From contig JALMQS010000055.1 in NCBI GenBank assembly GCA_024734495.1, positions 10,945,340-11,009,339 on the forward strand: a stretch of 64,000 nt of DNA, read 5' to 3'. Shown one piece after another: positions 21,582 to 33,691 of this stretch. The stretch comes from Forficula auricularia. Lineage: Eukaryota > Arthropoda > Insecta > Dermaptera > Forficulidae. Under the pieces are notes generated by a model, which was given only the letters and a program-made list of their open reading frames with translations, searched no databases and had not been told where the DNA came from. Position numbers and translations under genes: made by a program. Positions within the stretch are counted from its first letter, which is position 1; the number at the start of each line of letters is the position of its first letter.

Positions 21582-21760
21582 ACCGACATACAACTGGCCC
21601 TTAGAGAGGTCAAACAGCTAGCGGGGGACAGAGCAGAGTGGAGACTGATGATGAAGGTCAAACCTTCGAAACTAATCTCAAACAAATAAATAATATATAT
21701 AGGTATATGTTTATTTGCATCAAACTTTGTGAATCAACAACTCTGCTACTCTCGTCAAAA
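21582..21760. mobile_element. MITE end plus hairpin-family fragment
   Basis: CCGACATACAACTGGCCC (21,583-21,600) is an inverted end of the GGGCCGGTTGTATGTCG MITE. At 21,642-21,680 lies GACTGATGATGAAGGTCAAA-CCTTC-GAAACTA, a well-paired member of the hairpin motif. It is followed by ATATGTTTATTTGCATCAA and GAATCAACAACTCTGCTACT, as in the elements at 14.3 and 15.5 kb. Confidence 0.6.
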
Positions 21761-22225
21761 GAACATTCTTTTAATGTTACTCATGCTCTGATCTGTTAAA
21801 CTATTGGAACATTAAATGTAGATTTTGGTTTCGTGAATTAGAAAAAATCCTTGACAATTGGAAGTGGTAGGACACGAACCTTTGAGTCCGGAGAACAAAG
21901 GCGGAGTGAACTGCGAGTTCAGGTGAGATGTCAAATGACTGGTCAGATGCGGGGGGAAGAAGATGGGCGGAGTAGTCCTTGTTCCAGAAGAAGGGTCGAG
22001 CATCGGGCGAAATCCACCACTGCAAAAAAATAAGAAAATTATCATCAGACGCAAAGAAATGTGTCAACACAATACATAATTGAAAATATACTGCTCAATA
22101 AGGGACGAATTTCATTACAGAATTCATTATGGACTATTTAATATTTTAATTTCTTTATCTTAAAATAGATTAAGGATATTGAATATACTTGGATTAGTAA
22201 AGTTCTTGTCCTAAAATCTTTATAT

Positions 22226-22945
22226 TGTTTTTAACCGACTTTGAAAAAAAGGAGGAGGTTATCAATTCAACGGAATGTCTGTTTTTTTGTGTTTGAACAT
22301 TTATTTCTCTTTACCATGTGGACCGATTTGGATGATTTTTTTTGCATTGGGTTCAGTCTCGTACCCGATTGGTCCCGTTTTTTTCATTGGTATTGGACCT
22401 TTTTTGTTATGTATGTTCACGCATAACTTCTTTGTTTATGGACCGATTTCGATGATTCTTTTTTTATTGGAAAGGGGATACCTTTGGGGTAGTCCATATT
22501 AATTTGGTTAAGTTCTGATGATATGATCAATGACAAAATAACGGAAATCTCCAATTCTTATGAGCAAATAATCGAAATTAAAATAAATAAAATCTTTTAT
22601 AAAAAAAAAACAATCTTACAACGTTCATTTAAAACCCGTTAACGTTTCGAGATAATTTCTCTATTTATGAATTGAATTTTATTATCAATTTCTGATTCCT
22701 TCGCCCGAATCTTTCTCTTACTAGATGCATGCGGTATTATCAGAAGTGTCTTTATTGTCAACATCACTAAAAAGAGAAAAATAAAAATAATTTTTAGAAA
22801 AGAAAAACCGCGCAACTTTAAAAAAATTAAATCCAACAAATAAAATAATAAGTACTCAAAAATAAAATAAAATGCACTAAAAGGTATAAAATAATTATCT
22901 TATTTAGTTACAACTAAACGACGAAATTGTTACATGAAATCACTT
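22226..22945 (+). mobile_element. AACCGACTTC palindromic element, truncated copy
   Basis: It starts TTTTAACCGACTTTGAAAAA with GGAGGAGGTT, followed by ACCGATTTCGATGATTC and the left arm (GTATAAAATAATTATCTTAT, TTAGTTACAACTAAACGACG). It lacks the right arm: at 22,946 a second copy begins. A 170-bp unrelated segment (about 22,530-22,760) interrupts it. Confidence 0.7.
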
Positions 22946-23706
22946 TTTAACCGACTTCAAAAAAGGAGGAGGTTCTCTATTCGATTGAATTTTTTTTTTT
23001 TTTTTTTTTTTTTTGTGCCTATGTTACCTCATATCTCCGCCAATTGTCAACCGATTTTGAAAATTTTTTTTGCATTGGGTCCAGTCTAGCTTCCGATTGG
23101 TCCCATTTTTTTTTCGATTTTTTTTCATAGGTATTAGACCTTTTTTATTAGGTTTGTTTAGGTTTGTTTAGACCTAACCTCTTTGTTTATGAACCGATTT
23201 CGATGGTTCTTTTTTTATCCGAAAGGGGGTGTCTTAGGGATGGTGTCATATTAATTTGGTCAAGTTCTGATGATATAATCACTATTAATAACATCACTAA
23301 AAAGAGAAAATAAAAATTTTTAAGAAAAAAATAAAAACCGACTTCAAAAATTAAGTGCAACAAATATAAAAATACACTAAAAGGTATAAAATAATTATTA
23401 TCTTATTTAGTTACAACTAAACGACGAAATATTAACACGAAATTACTTTTTGAAGTTGGTGCCAAACATATACCTTTTTATGAATCGCACTCGACGGATC
23501 TTACTTAGTACGTTTGGCGGGTACGCTCGCTTATAGGTATAGTTTGTTTGGCACCGACTTTAAAAAGTAATTTCGTGTTAATATTTCGTCGTTTAGTTGT
23601 AACTAAATAAGATAATAATTATTTTATACCTTTTAGTGTATTTTTATATTTGTTGCATTTAATTTTTTGAAGTCGGTTTTTATTTTTTTCTTAAAAATTT
23701 TTATGC
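22946..23706 (+). mobile_element. AACCGACTTC palindromic element, full-length copy
   Basis: AACCGACTTCAAAAAAGGAG opens it, a run of T follows, and two inverted arms (about 23,335-23,470 and 23,545-23,690) close it at TTTTTGAAGTCGGTTTTTAT. The uninterrupted centre includes GATCTTACTTAGTACGTTTG, which serves as an empty-site paralogue for the MITE insertion at 9389-9580. Confidence 0.8.
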
Positions 23707-24539
23707 AAGCCTTAAAATGTAATAATTTTTAAATTCAGTATGGTCCATTGAAAATTTTAAAATTTTGGAGTTAGAGCTGTTATTTTTTGAACAATTTTTT
23801 ATTGGATCCTTGCTTAAATGTATGATGAAATAGTTTTAAAATTGATAATTAAAAATGTAGTTTCAACTATTTTATGTTTATTTTACCATACAAATATATT
23901 TTGTTGTTGGATCAATGTGTGTTTTCATTTCATATCTGGTTGTAGAATTGTTTTTTTCCACATTCAGTGTATCGCTACATTCAAATTAATATTAATAATA
24001 ATTTTCAATAAAAATTGATAAATACCAAATTCGTTGTAAAGGCAGATTTCGACCAAATTTTAGTTTTTTACCTAAAAACGTTTTCCGAAAGTACAAAATG
24101 CCAATCTTGAAAGGTTTTAGTTAATGAGCTGAAAATGGTATGCAACTATGTATTTTGCATTACAATGCACCAAATTTTAGCTTTTTATCTGAAAACGTTT
24201 CCTGATTATATATACATTTTTTGCATGACTGTAATATTTTTCATGATTATTATTTTTTTTTATTTGATTGAAGAGTAAAAATATATAATTATAAAATGGA
24301 CCGATGAAATAATAAAATTTCAATTAATAAACACATATTTATTAGCTATAGACTTAGTTGAAAATTTTCCATTGAGAAAGGGAGAAATTCTCCCGAAATT
24401 TTTGGGTTTGATTAAACGTTTAAAGATTGTTTTATAAAAGATTTGTATTTATTTTAACAATCAATAATTTTTTATTTCCTTTTAATATTATCAACTATCT
24501 TTTTTGATCAGCAAAATCGGTAGAATTAGTATATTTGAT

Positions 24540-24605
24540 CTGCGGCCCGGGATAATTTTTTCCTTCAAATGTGGCCCGTGTAAGACAGAAGGTTGGACAC
24601 CTCTG
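24540..24605 (+). mobile_element. hAT-type 3' terminus
   Basis: CTGCGGCCCGGGATAATTTT, TTCAAATGTGGCCCGTGTAA and GGTTGGACACCTCTG closely match the right end of the complete element at 40,508-41,511 (TTCAAATGTGGTGCGTGTAA, GGTGGACACCCCTG). The left end was not located. Confidence 0.65.
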
Positions 24606-25444
24606 ATATAAATTGATCAGGTGAAGAAAACATGTGTTGTGTATAAATATAAAAAAATTTTAACCCCAAAAGCTTTTAATAGGATATACATATTATTCGT
24701 TAATTCCCCTATATATTCTAATTCTAGTAATTGAGTATCTGTATACCTAGATGCTTTTAACAATGCAAATTTAACAACGCTATATTTATAAGGGTATCTA
24801 CTTTTAACTACTCAGTGATTTGTACGATCTAATATTTATTGGGTCTTTGATCAATTTAATTCCCAAGTAATTTGAAAATTTTTTGCTCTGAAACAACTTT
24901 TAAGATCCGGCTATCTTATTACTCAATTTGTACAATGGGATACTTAATACTTATTTTACATCAAGCAAAAACGCACTCTTAAATTTAATTATATTTATTT
25001 AATTCATTAATAACTAAACAATCATATACAATCTTTCATTTATTATATTTCGGATCGTTATCAAGCATGATTTGCTACAAATGCGAAAAATCACAATAAA
25101 CAGCTTAAACAAACAGAAACCATTCGTAATTTTGATTACAAAAAACAATCAATGTAATTAAATGGATACATTTATTTCAATTAATTAATTAATTAAAAAA
25201 TAATTACATTTCTCTATTCGATAATGTAAAGGATTTATTATCATCATTTATTATTTAAATGGTAGAATTTATAATAAAATATTAACGAAGTTCAATTTGC
25301 ACAGGCTGTTATTTAAAATAATCAACTAATTGAAGTGATTCAATTGGACCGTCCAAAACAATTTCGCGTTAAAAAAAGCGTGCCAAGTGCAAGGGGGACT
25401 CGCATACCGAGAGTTCACTACGTAATATATAATGTATCCCTATA

Positions 25445-25632
25445 ATATAATAAATTGAAAGTTCTTGCCGAGAGTAGCAGAATTTTTATATATTGAAGGA
25501 GACAATAAAAGAGTGTGTCTTCTGCTGGAATTATAAATTTTATTTATTTATAACGAGACTATAGTTTCGAGGGCTTTGCCCTCTTCATCAGTCTATTACA
25601 ATGGATTCACAGGAATTAATTTATGAATGAAA
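25445..25632 (-). mobile_element. Hairpin-family element, second copy
   Basis: It runs TTGCCGAGAGTAGCAGAATT, GAAGGAGACAATAAAAGAGT, TTTATTTATAACGAGACTAT and AGTTTCGAGGGCTTTGCCCT, then CTTCATCAGTC. On the minus strand the last part is CTGATGA-A-GAGGGC-AAA-GCCCTC-GAAAC-TATA-GTC, a perfectly paired 6-bp stem with a 3-base loop. TTGCCGAGAGTAGCAG, seen inverted in other copies, behaves as a terminal repeat. Confidence 0.75.
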
Positions 25633-26249
25633 GGTTAAAATCTTTAATGTGGTTAGGTAAAGAAATTGTTCAGGGTGGCCAAGTTAAGAATTGAAATTTA
25701 TACTTGTTATTGATGAAAATTAAGAAATTCTTATTTAAAAATAATTTCAGTCGTTTTTTCGCAAAAATGCCGTTTTAATATTATGTATAATTATTCTTTA
25801 TATTTGAAAACAAAAACTTATAACACAATTATGAAAAACATTTCTTGTAAATTTTGTATTTGGGGAAAAATATTTTCTCCAAACGGAATCGAAAAAAGAG
25901 ACCTCCGGTAATAAAGTTTATGAATGTCTGATATTAGAATCCACGGCTCTATCGTCTGGGCCATCATCAACATGTAAGAAATACATGTTGATATTGTGAA
26001 GTCCAATGAAACTATAATTTTTCGTATATATAATTATAATCTTATAAAATACTTAAAATATCATAATCGTTCTTATTTTTCATTCACTAACCGATTATGA
26101 AGAAATCTGTAGTATTTTTTGAGAATTTTTAGTTATAGTAGGTACAAAAATGGATTTTTTTACGCTCTTCTACACTGTTATTACTCGGTATTGAATACAC
26201 TCATTATTTTTTCTTATTGTGGATATGTAGTATGATGATTTCATTATGT

Positions 26250-27330
26250 GTTAGATAAGGAGTCGGATTTTTTCCGGTCAACTTTTTATTTTGCCTCAAA
26301 AGAGCCGAGAACTTAGGCCTCCTACTTCAACATCTTCATCAAAACAACGATGCAGAAGCAGAGATGCTACGCGCGCAGCCACCCGACTACTCAGAATAAA
26401 TACTTAAAAGTTTTAAATTAGTATCTTATTTACATAGTTTACGAGCTACATTGCTGTGAGGAAGAGACCTACAGACAAACATTGTAGCGACACTAATAGG
26501 ATTCTGTTTTACGTTTCTACCGAAAGCTAAAAAAGCAAGTATTGGAATTCTCTTAACGTTTCCATTATTAAAAGACTTAATGGCTGACGGGTATTTGTCC
26601 TTTTATCGTTGGTTGCTCTAATAAGTTTAGACTTGAATTTTTGTACTTTCGCTAAAGAGATGTGTCCTAATTTGCGACGGTTCTTCTCCGTTTATTGATC
26701 CCCTCTTTGAATAGCGGCGTCTCATATAAAAAAGGCAGCAGCTTTTGAAATGCAGTTGATGCTTAAATCCGCCGGTTGTTACGGGGTCGCATTTTGAAGA
26801 GAAAGCTCTGCATTACTGACGTCAAATCAGGATCATTGTCAAGAAGTTGTTTCGTTTTATTTTTGACTCAATACAATTTGACATCCGCATATCAAATTTA
26901 TCAAGAAAGAAAAGGAAAAAGTCCTTTAAAGTGGTTTACATAATTCCATTGCTCAAGGGATTCGGATTCCCCGTTCGCTTCGCTGAACCTCTGGTCCTGA
27001 TTCTTGGCGTTTTTTTTTTCGTTGTTAATCAATGTCTTGCTTGGGATGTAATTCGCTTTTGCATTGAGCTGCAAATTCAATTAGGATAAACTTCGCAAGT
27101 TCATTTGCAGTCGTAATATTATTGCACCAATAATCCTCGACTTAATTAGCTTGGGTCAAGTTAAATTGCGACCCCTGACCGAGCACCTCCATCTATTCCC
27201 GGATGTGAATTTCAAAGTCAAAGCCACTGGATTAGCATTTCATAGCATTTTTGTTTTCAGTCGCTTGTAAGGTGTGACCCATCATTTCTGTTGATAACGA
27301 ATTTATTCGGGTGTAAGTAGGTTGTTTATT
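26250..27330. other. Less AT-rich non-repetitive block, candidate regulatory sequence
   Basis: About 1.1 kb with balanced composition (for example CAGAAGCAGAGATGCTACGC, CTTCGCTGAACCTCTGGTCC) stands out from AT-rich surroundings and lacks copies elsewhere in the window. An 80-residue frame at 26,847-27,089 resembles no family I know and is probably chance. Enhancer-like conserved sequence or an unrecognised exon are both possible. Confidence 0.3.
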
Positions 27331-27664
27331 CACGAAATTATTTCAAAGCATAAATTACTTTACTTTTTTTTTATTTTTCTTTTAACCAGGCCAAATAGAA
27401 TTAGAATATTTAAGAAAATGTGTCAAAATATAAATCGTTAAACTTTTCATACCATCAAATTTAATTAGAGTTTAATTTTTATTTATAGAAGGCATTCCCG
27501 AATAGTTGACACTTTTTACTAATATATTAATACTTTTTCTGAAAAATAATGATAATTTACTTTTTTACAGTGAAAAGGAATCTGTCAAAATTACAGAAAA
27601 ATATAAAATATAAAAATTGCCAAAAGAAGAATTTCTATAGAATTCATAAAAGAGTTGCCATGGA

Positions 27665-27845
27665 TAATTTTTTCTGTGTCAGAAGGGTTTAGTGAATTCC
27701 CTCGGAAATCAAATCCATGTACCAAAAATAGTAACCCAACAAATTGGCTACCCTGTAGGGTGGACCCATCTAACGAGATACATTTCTATTTTTGGCACTC
27801 GGGGTCGATTTCGGAGGAGGTAAAGAAAACTCTTCTGACATTATC
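27665..27845. mobile_element. Foldback element with tRNA-like arms (copy 3, diverged)
   Basis: The left arm TGTCAGAAGGGTTTAGTGAA, TTCCCTCGGAAATCAAAT and GTACCAAAAATAG is complementary to the right arm (reverse complement TGTCAGAAGAGTTTTCTTTA, CCGAAATCGACCCCGAGTG, CCAAAAATAG). The arrangement equals the elements at 2.5 and 5.3 kb. This is an old, diverged copy. Confidence 0.65.
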
Positions 27846-28379
27846 TATCACAACTTCGGTTTAGTAGATTCTTTGGAGATTTTTTAGTTGGTTCTAACCG
27901 TTTTAAAAGGTTAACTAGGTATATTTAAGCTTTAAGCAAAAGTTGACCCCAAATATGTAAAATTAATCAGTTTAAATGTTAAATTTATGAAAAATAATAA
28001 TTGATTCAAATCTATTCTATTCATATAAGTTAACTTATTGTAAACTTTTTGTTTGGCACATATAGCTAGATTCTATGTTGGGTGGTTTTTATTTATGTGT
28101 TTAATATGTGTCTGTGTGTTTCAGTCTAAATTAGGGTAGAAAATTTTGTAGTGAGTGAAAGTCGGACTTTTCATCTAAGATGAATTCTACATTCGACCAA
28201 CCTTTTATTCATGCACTAGACATTTTTCTATAGAATCAGATGATTGAGATATAGTATAAGTTAATTCTATTTAGAGTTGAGAACTAGAATTAGCAAACAG
28301 ATGATACAAATACACTGTTAGTAATATCAACTTTTTTGTTATTAACCTAATACAAAGAGTTGACCCCACACTTGAATTT

Positions 28380-30280
28380 TATGAATTTATATCACCCCGA
28401 GAAAGTAACATTTACAATCGTAAGCTATACCTTTCCCAAAGAAAATAAATAAATAAAAAAACTATGTAATTTTGAAAAACCAAAATAATAATTACACTAT
28501 ATTAGTCGTCACAAAATTCGAAGCATTGACCCGCTTAATATAGGGTCGCTGGTGCCGTTTTCAGAGCCAGAGTGTGTATCTAGGGCTACGAATGCCAAAT
28601 GTTGTGCCATTGCGTCCTTACTCTGTTGCCACATCGGTTCGTCATTAGGCCTAACCTCTCCCTCCTGAAAAGGCAACATCATCACCCGTGTTTAGTGGGT
28701 CATTGGTTCTAACTAGTTAACATAAATATAGTACACCAGGGAACAGGACCGATGAAACTCAAGTTCTCAACTGTTTTCAAGAAAACTTAGCTAAGCCATT
28801 TAAAATTTTGATAAAAAAATTTAGACAACAAAGAACATGTTATTAGTTTTTGATATATACGTCTTTAACAATTTTTAAGAAAAATGTTATAAATGTTTAT
28901 TTAAAAAGATTTAGAAATTTAACTGATTTAAGTTCGATTCGCTGCCAGTGTATTTTATTTTAATGTTTAAGAAAATTTCTTAATCGATTCCATTTGCGTT
29001 GTAAGATTTAATATTTACAGCTATAAATGTCTGTCTCCTCTTTAAGGGCTTAAATAAAAATGCTAAACAATAAAAAAGTTAATGCCTTTTCTACAACATA
29101 TATTAGATGGCTGTTTTTTACTAAAAGAAAAAATACTTTATATATAATATTCGTATTGTTTTACCTCCATCTTTAGGTATATAATAACTCCTCGGAAGAT
29201 AGTATGTAATTTTATTATTTATTTTTTTAACCAAGTGGATGGATCAACAAAGACACCCATTTTGGCTTTACATTTTTACATTAAGGATTTTTATTTAATT
29301 ATTAAATACCCTATTAAATCTTTAAGATTTATTTAAAGTAATAAAATTATTCAAAAAATGATGCGCCATTCACGAATGAAATGCTTTTTGAAATTATAGT
29401 TGTAAAAATGTTATGGTAGTTACTCGGCTTCTTATTTGGGTCCCAGCAACATATCCAACGATAAACACTTAACTTGAGACAACAATCTTGCAAATGACAG
29501 TTATTAAAGTGTACTCTCGTTTAGGAAAGGGATTATATCATTATTCTAAAAACTGGAGTGGAGTAGATGTTCTCTTAATCGTTTTAATGTGTATTTATTT
29601 ATTATTAGATGAAATGGGTGGTTTAACCCATCAGATGGATCAGATGCTGAGGATGTATTCAATTAAATGATAATCTGGATGTCTATAAGCAGCGTCTTGG
29701 GTCAAAGCATTGTACGTATATAAAACGTATATAGTAGAGTAGTTTTTTGAGGCTATGTTTAATACGTATTTCAAATCCAAACAAACCACAATTAATACCT
29801 TTCGTTGATAAGTCAGAATAAAATAATCATATTTAAAAAATAAGACCTGAACACTAAGAATTAAATTTGTATGAGCGCAAATCGAATTATTGAATTTGAA
29901 TCAATATATAATATTAATAAGTTGAATACCAAATTTCGGGTTGTTTTTAAATATAACCAAGCTATAGAACAAGTCTGGTTTTTATGCTAAAGGCACCCAT
30001 TGTGGTTTATTTGACTTAATCCAAATTTAGGCTCAGACAAGGCTGTAACGTACCATTCATAAATAGAGGTTATAAACATTTTTAAAAAATAATTTTTCAA
30101 AATTTTCCAAATTTTTTAACAATATTAAAGCTCTTTGTGGCACTTTAAGATATTGAAATATGACAACCAAATTTTTATCCTTTCTTTATAAGCCTAAATG
30201 AAAATTTTGGCCACTCATACAAATACAAAATAAAAAAAGGACATTTTCGTTCCGCCCTATTGTCCAGTCATTTCCATTTA
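28380..30280. other. AT-rich intergenic stretch, no gene seen
   Basis: I see no repeat family member or protein in this stretch, apart from a less AT-rich patch at about 28,530-28,720 of unknown nature. Confidence 0.5.
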
Positions 30281-30287
30281 TTCTGAA

Positions 30288-30415
30288 GTGAAGATTTGAA
30301 GGATCGAAAGTAGAAGGTTTTGGGAAAGACCATAACAGGAAGACTATCACTCTCTAGAAGTCATAGAGACAAACGAATTAACAAATGCAGTGGTTCGATT
30401 TAATTGTTTGAAAAA
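30288..30415 (-). mobile_element. Old fragment of the CR1/Jockey-group LINE
   Basis: ACTCTCTAGAAGTCATAGAG and ACAAATGCAGTGGTTCGATT parallel the LINE copies' CCAGTCTCTGGAGGTCATAG and GCGAAAGCGCTTGTTCGA in the same order and spacing. It is heavily diverged. Confidence 0.55.
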
Positions 30416-30719
30416 CAGACATGCAAAAAAAATTTGAAAATCTTTCAACACCAATACCTAAGCAAAAAAAGTAAAATTAAAAAAAAAAATTGAAAAATGT
30501 TGAGTTTCTTTTGAGACCTGGGTCTTCCGATCTTTCCTAATAGTAAATAATGTGTGTGCTAGAAATCAAAAATTTTATTTATTGCCAAATGTTAGCTACA
30601 CAAGATTCAATTCTAAATAATTAGCAATAATCAAACTTTTAAGAAAAAATTATCTTACTGGAATTAAATTCAAGCGGATATTTTTTTGAAAACGTTAAGC
30701 AGGTTAATTTTCGGTCATT

Positions 30720-31090
30720 GGCCATTGAGAAATTCTTCCCAATTCGATTAAGAGCGACGGGCCCATTTTGCGGCGGCGTCTCCGCTTTCAAGATGGCGCA
30801 TATTGATCAGAATCAAAAGGACAACATCGCTCTCGATGCCCTATAATTTATTTAAAAGCTCTCAACATCATAAATATTATCATAATTTATTCAGAACGCC
30901 GTTCCTTTATTGAGAGCAGGGGAAGTAGTTTAAAGTCCGAGGCAAAGGCTCCTGAGCCCCGTCTGCGCTAGATTACTCATGCGAATTAGACGCCACTGGT
31001 TTTTAACTGCGTCCTATATCCAGATAAATAGATTCCGTCCATTTTCTGATAAGTTGATAGGCTTAAGACTAATGCAGCCCCTTATGCGGG
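30720..31090. other. Less AT-rich non-repetitive block, candidate regulatory sequence
   Basis: CCATTTTGCGGCGGCGTCTC, CCCCGTCTGCGCTAGATTAC and neighbours form a compositionally distinct island. It has no long frame and no copy elsewhere in the window. Confidence 0.3.
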
Positions 31091-31099
31091 CCATATTTA

Positions 31100-32330
31100 A
31101 AACCAGCAAAAAATACATTAAAACTTGAATTATTAAATATAATAACTTCAGGCAGCCCTGGGATGATAATAGGATTGTTTAATAAATTTCATTTAAATTT
31201 TAAACAGAAAGAATTATTTTTTCATCTTCATTGGTATTTCCATATTTGAAATTTGGAAAAGGAAATAAAAGAAGTTAAAACTTAAAGATATAACTGTGAA
31301 TCATTGTTTCCTGTAGAGATGTAAATGTTATGGTTTATTCAGAAATAAAGGCCAAAATGTCATTGGTAGAATAATCAACTGGTGTGTTCACCACACGACT
31401 TTCACATTTTCATTTATTTGAAGTCATTGCGACACTACTAATTTACACCCCCTTCCTTTATTTCGTTTTTTTTTATTTTCTCAAAATCGTTAGAGCCGTT
31501 TTTGAGAAATAAAAAAAAAAATCTTTCATGTAAATGTCCACTTCCAGTTTTCCGATTTCAACCAAAAGCTTTCTGTACTCCTTCTAGACTATATCGAGCT
31601 TAAGTTTCGAATTTCGTAGCTCTGAGACTTATGGTTGTCGAAACGCAGGGGGTACATACGTACGCATCTGACCAATGGATTTTTGGCCCCTTTTTGGCCT
31701 CTGGGGACCACAATTTCCGGTTTTATGTCCTAAATCCGATTTTCAACTATTAAGGGCATCGATTCCTTCCACCTAGAAGTTACAAAATGAAATTAACTTT
31801 TTCATCTCTGAGATACAAGCTCTCAAAGAGTCAGGACCCAGACATGGCCATCGCAATACTTCCCCATTATATTCTATGAATAGAAATGTGAAAGTAAAAA
31901 TAATAAGTGCTGATTGATCCGAAAATGATCTCTACCTTTGTTTTTGAACTTCTTTTAGATCAGCGAACTGAGACATAAAACGCTTGCAGAAAGCAAGCAT
32001 GTGTAATTGTGTATGAAGGAATCATTCCTCTTAACCAGCGGTCACAACTATGGTATGCGGCCACCAGTGGCAAGTAGAATATTCCCAGCTGGTACTCGAA
32101 ATTATATCAAATTTAATTAATAGGTTCTCCAAAAAAGAATAAACAAAAGGTCTACCTGTTAACTAGAAACTATTTGTAAAAGGAAAAAAGGGGAAGAAAC
32201 ATTTGGAAACATTTTTGCATTTTGCATGGAATATTTTTTAGTCAAAAATATAGACTTTTTACTTATGGAAAGTGGTGTAGATTTTAGGTGAAACATGATG
32301 TTAGTTAATAGAGTAAAGGGTGTAGTTTCA
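31100..32330. other. Intergenic stretch with an unclassified dispersed-repeat look
   Basis: 31,600-31,830 (for example GGGGACCACAATTTCCGGTT, TCATCTCTGAGATACAAGCT) has the texture of a decayed repeat, but I found no second copy here. No gene was seen. Confidence 0.3.
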
Positions 32331-32339
32331 CAGTGAATG

Positions 32340-32500
32340 AAATAAAACTCAAAGAGGTTTATGCATAAACTCAGCTTCGATGCATCATCAGGAGTTTACA
32401 AGTTAATACTAATGTACTAATGTATTAACTTGAAACTCCTGATGATGGACTAATAATCCGAAATATATTGAGCTTGTATAAACCCCCCCCCCCCCCCCCA
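32340..32500. mobile_element. Inverted dimer around two CTGATGATG motifs, then poly-C
   Basis: CATCATCAGGAGTTTACAAG and its complement TTGAAACTCCTGATGATG face each other across TTAATACTAATGTACTAATG. The right copy continues GGACTAATAATCC-GAAATATATTGAG, a stem like that of the hairpin family. A run of 17 C (32,483-32,499) follows. Confidence 0.65.
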
Positions 32501-33216
32501 AAATATAGACTATTCGCAAAGTCGTACAAAGTGTAATTACATAAAATTGAAAAAAATTATAATTCAGTTGTTGCTACATTGTAAATTCATTAATTTATTT
32601 TGTAATTAAAAATTTTATATTTTATTGTACCTACTCTCCAAAAGTATCCAATAAAATCAATCAATTATTTATAGTGAAAATTCAATTATTATGCGTGGCC
32701 TCATCTAATCAAGACATCAAAAACTACACCATATCTAAATAATAAACAAACAGAAACATAAAACATCAGACCCCATCCATAAAAGCATTTTTCATTATTA
32801 GCATTAAATAAAATCAATACAAATAAATGAAAATTGAAAGTTCGTGAATGTTTTATGAACCTTATAACCAGTTTTTAGATGAGGGGAAGAGATGGTGAGC
32901 TTTGTCTCTCCACCCTCTCTAAGGATCCGATTTCACCCCTTGGGGATCCAGGACAGTTTCCTTTTGAATCTTTTTTTTTTTTTGGAATTCTAAAATGAAA
33001 AGGCGGATTTAGGAATAGGGAATTTAAATCAATATCTTGTGAAATGGGAACTATATCCAAAATTTTTTTCGATTTCATCTAATTGATCTATTGTACCACA
33101 AAAAGCTCTCGTTTCCCCAAAATTGTTCTTTACTTGCTATGATTAAAAATGCACAAAGAATAAATAGAAAATAAAAAAAAATCATTTATTTTTAATAGTA
33201 ATTTCACTACTTAGAG

Positions 33217-33691
33217 CAATTTCTACAATAGAGTTATCTATAATCTTAAAGGGGCCCATACACGTCAAACAAATTGCGCAACACAGGCTGTTTCTGCAAT
33301 TGTTTGACATTGTATGGGCCCTTTAAGTTATAGATAACTCTATTGTAGAAATTTGTTCCCAAATGAATGAAGTACGCGGTGCATATCCATGCTTTAGATT
33401 ACTATTGATGCGTTGCGCAAATGTTTGACAAGTTTCAAAAATGTTTGAAATCTTTCGCATAACGGGACCGGTTGTGCAACGGTTTGTGTTGTGTATGGGC
33501 GAGTTCCGCAATATTTTTCAGTTGTCTGCCGGTTTTCTTGGTGAAAGGTTCACTTGTGCACCGCAGCATTGTGCATAGCTTTGTTGCGCAATTTCTCTGG
33601 CAATATATGGGCCTCGGCAAACAATGCGCAACGCAACGTTGCACATCGCTTTGTTGCGCAATTTGTTTTACAGTGTATTGGCCCCTTAGAC
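33217..33691. mobile_element. Nested palindromic DNA element with GGGGCC(C/A)ATACAC ends
   Basis: Outer ends: AAGGGGCCCATACACGTC and, reverse complemented, AAGGGGCCAATACACTGTAA. Both lead into AACAAATTGCGCAAC. The interior holds several TTGCGCAA palindromes and a second inner terminus (TGTATGGGCCCTTTAAG). The 25 bp before the left end (TTTCTACAATAGAGTTATCT) recurs inverted at 33,328-33,353, so the first 135 bp forms a smaller hairpin inside the element. There is no transposase. Confidence 0.7.

Noticed and set aside
21801..22070. Frames of 89 and 80 residues (-) and 60 residues (+)
   Set aside because: Three overlapping frames on two strands with no motif; likely chance in a non-AT-rich patch.
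22275..22502. 75-residue hydrophobic frame
   Set aside because: Same palindromic repeat; T-rich DNA translates as Phe/Leu/Ile and mimics a membrane protein.
26847..27089. 80-residue frame in a less AT-rich block
   Set aside because: No recognisable domain and no splice context; kept only as part of a candidate regulatory block.
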